From Bacteriovorax stolpii (lineage in GTDB: Bacteria > Bdellovibrionota > Bacteriovoracia > Bacteriovoracales > Bacteriovoracaceae), in NCBI GenBank assembly GCA_945862475.1, contig CAMAYW010000005.1, forward strand, positions 1 to 22,953: a DNA stretch of 22,953 nt. Direction: 5' to 3'. The notes beneath the pieces were generated by a model that made no database searches, had not been told where the DNA came from, and saw nothing but the letters and a program-made list of their open reading frames with translations. Shown here one piece after another: positions 21,752 through 22,953 of this stretch. Every line of letters starts with the position of its first letter. Positions within the stretch are counted from its first letter, which is position 1. The position numbers were made by a program, and so were the translations under genes.

Positions 21752-22939
21752 TTAAGCAATAATATCTGAAACAGTACCGGCACCGATTGTACGTCCACCT
21801 TCGCGGATCGCAAAACGGAGACCTTTTTCCATGGCCACAGGCGCAATTAACTCAACGCCGAAAGATGTGTTATCACCCGGCATGATCATTTCTACACCCT
21901 CGTTCAATGTGATTGAACCAGTTACGTCTGTTGTTCTGAAGTAGAACTGAGGACGGTAACCTTTGAAGATCGGAGTATGACGTCCACCCTCTTCTTTTGT
22001 TAAAATATAAACTTCACAACGGAACTTCGCGTGAGGCTTAACTGTTCCCGGCTTAATCATACACTGACCGCGCTCAACATCTTCTCTCTTCGTTCCACGA
22101 AGTAAAAGACCCACGTTATCACCTGCACGACCCTCATCAAGAAGCTTACGGAACATTTCAACACCCGTAATAACCGTCTTCTGAAGCTCTTTGATACCAA
22201 TGATATCGATCTCTTCCCCAACCTTCACGATTCCACGCTCTACACGTCCAGTTACCACTGTTCCACGACCAGAAATTGAGAACACGTCCTCAACCGGCAT
22301 AAGGAACGGCTTATCCACATCACGTGTTGGTGTTGGGATATAAGAATCTACTTGATTCATTAGTTCTACGATCGCTTTCTCACCAAGATCTGGATTCTTA
22401 CCTTCTACTGCTGCAAGAGCTGAACCCTTAACCACAGGAATATCATCACCAGGATATTGATACTTAGAAAGAAGCTCTCTGATTTCCATTTCTACTAGAT
22501 CCGCAAGTTCAGCATCTGCGATATCAATCTTGTTCATGAACACAACAAGAGCTGGAACCCCTACCTGACGAGCAAGAAGAATGTGCTCACGTGTCTGAGG
22601 CATAGGACCGTCTGTCGCTGCAACCACAAGAATCGCGCCATCCATCTGAGCTGCACCCGTAATCATGTTCTTCACATAGTCAGCGTGTCCCGGACAATCT
22701 ACGTGAGCGTAGTGACGGTTTGCTGTTGTATATTCTACGTGAGCTGTATTGATTGTAATACCACGAGCTTTCTCTTCAGGAGCAGAATCAATATCTGCGT
22801 ATGACTTAGAAGCACCACCATGGATTTTCGCCATAGTCATAGTGATAGCAGCAGTTAGTGTTGTTTTACCGTGATCCACGTGACCGATAGTACCGATGTT
22901 AACGTGCGGCTTACTACGATCAAATTTTTCCTTGGCCAT
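21752..22939 (-). CDS. tuf: Elongation factor Tu
   Basis: This 395-residue GTPase delivers aminoacyl-tRNA to the ribosome. The G domain has GHVDHGKT (19-26), RGITI (59-63), DCPGH (81-85), NKID (136-139) and SAL (173-175). Domains 2 and 3 are complete and end GRTIGAGTVSDIIA. The ATG at 22939 follows AGGAG at 7 nt. It lies just upstream of rpsJ, as in many bacteria where tuf closes the str operon. The genes further upstream are outside the window. Confidence 0.99.
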   Translation of the reverse strand: MAKEKFDRSKPHVNIGTIGHVDHGKTTLTAAITMTMAKIHGGASKSYADIDSAPEEKARGITINTAHVEYTTANRHYAHVDCPGHADYVKNMITGAAQMDGAILVVAATDGPMPQTREHILLARQVGVPALVVFMNKIDIADAELADLVEMEIRELLSKYQYPGDDIPVVKGSALAAVEGKNPDLGEKAIVELMNQVDSYIPTPTRDVDKPFLMPVEDVFSISGRGTVVTGRVERGIVKVGEEIDIIGIKELQKTVITGVEMFRKLLDEGRAGDNVGLLLRGTKREDVERGQCMIKPGTVKPHAKFRCEVYILTKEEGGRHTPIFKGYRPQFYFRTTDVTGSITLNEGVEMIMPGDNTSFGVELIAPVAMEKGLRFAIREGGRTIGAGTVSDIIA

Positions 22940-22953
22940 GGGGCTTCTCCTTA

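Noticed and set aside
1..22953. Mobile elements, CRISPR arrays, tRNA/rRNA genes or a defence-like system
   Set aside because: No transposase, integrase, regular repeats or RNA gene patterns are visible, and gene spacing is too tight to hide one.

Overview
This window is about 23 kb of AT-rich bacterial chromosome, nearly all of it coding on the minus strand. Its core is the conserved ribosomal protein cluster (S10, spc and alpha operons). The flanks carry a lipid/fatty-acid type carboxylase operon, a sigma-54 activator and a few accessory genes. The organism is a Gram-negative-type bacterium: it has a sigma-54 enhancer-binding regulator, a COG2908/LpxH-like phosphoesterase and a probable outer-membrane beta-barrel protein. 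Low GC, gene order and EF-Tu/ribosomal protein character would fit a Bdellovibrionota (Bacteriovorax/Peredibacter-like) lineage. That placement is an inference from general character, not a demonstrated assignment.

Transcription of the main block runs from high to low coordinates: tuf, rpsJ, rplC, rplD, rplW, rplB, rpsS, rplV, rpsC, rplP, rpmC, rpsQ, rplN, rplX, rplE, rpsN, rpsH, rplF, rplR, rpsE, rpmD, rplO, secY, adk, infA, rpmJ, rpsM, rpsK, rpoA, rplQ (22939 down to 7726). Together these supply EF-Tu, 24 ribosomal proteins, the SecY translocon channel, adenylate kinase, IF-1 and the RNA polymerase alpha subunit. rpmD and rpmJ are short genes (59 and 38 codons) read directly from the sequence. 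Two genes often found in this block are absent: rpsD between rpsK and rpoA, and map between adk and infA. Likely sigma-70 promoters, all with 17-bp spacers, lie before rpsJ, inside the 3' end of rpsJ (for rplC onward) and before infA. The block therefore probably consists of several overlapping transcription units.

A strong intrinsic terminator closes the block after rplQ. Beyond it, still on the minus strand, lie a TlpA/ResA-like membrane-anchored thioredoxin, a sigma-54 activator with an unrecognised N-terminal sensor, and a second strong terminator. After that come a stand-alone cyclic-nucleotide-binding-domain protein overlapping a metallophosphoesterase gene, and a three-gene acyl-CoA (probably propionyl-CoA) carboxylase operon. 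The carboxylase genes encode carboxyltransferase, biotin carboxylase and biotin carrier, overlap by 4 nt each, and have their own promoter. The only plus-strand gene is the partial probable outer-membrane protein at the left edge. It converges on the carboxylase operon at a shared bidirectional terminator.

No gap between genes exceeds 120 bp, and I saw no mobile elements, tRNAs, rRNAs or CRISPR arrays. The window is mostly conventional. The parts worth a second look are regulatory: start codons placed directly behind terminators, promoters embedded in the ribosomal block, the missing rpsD, the coupled nucleotide-sensor/phosphoesterase pair, and the sensor of the sigma-54 activator.
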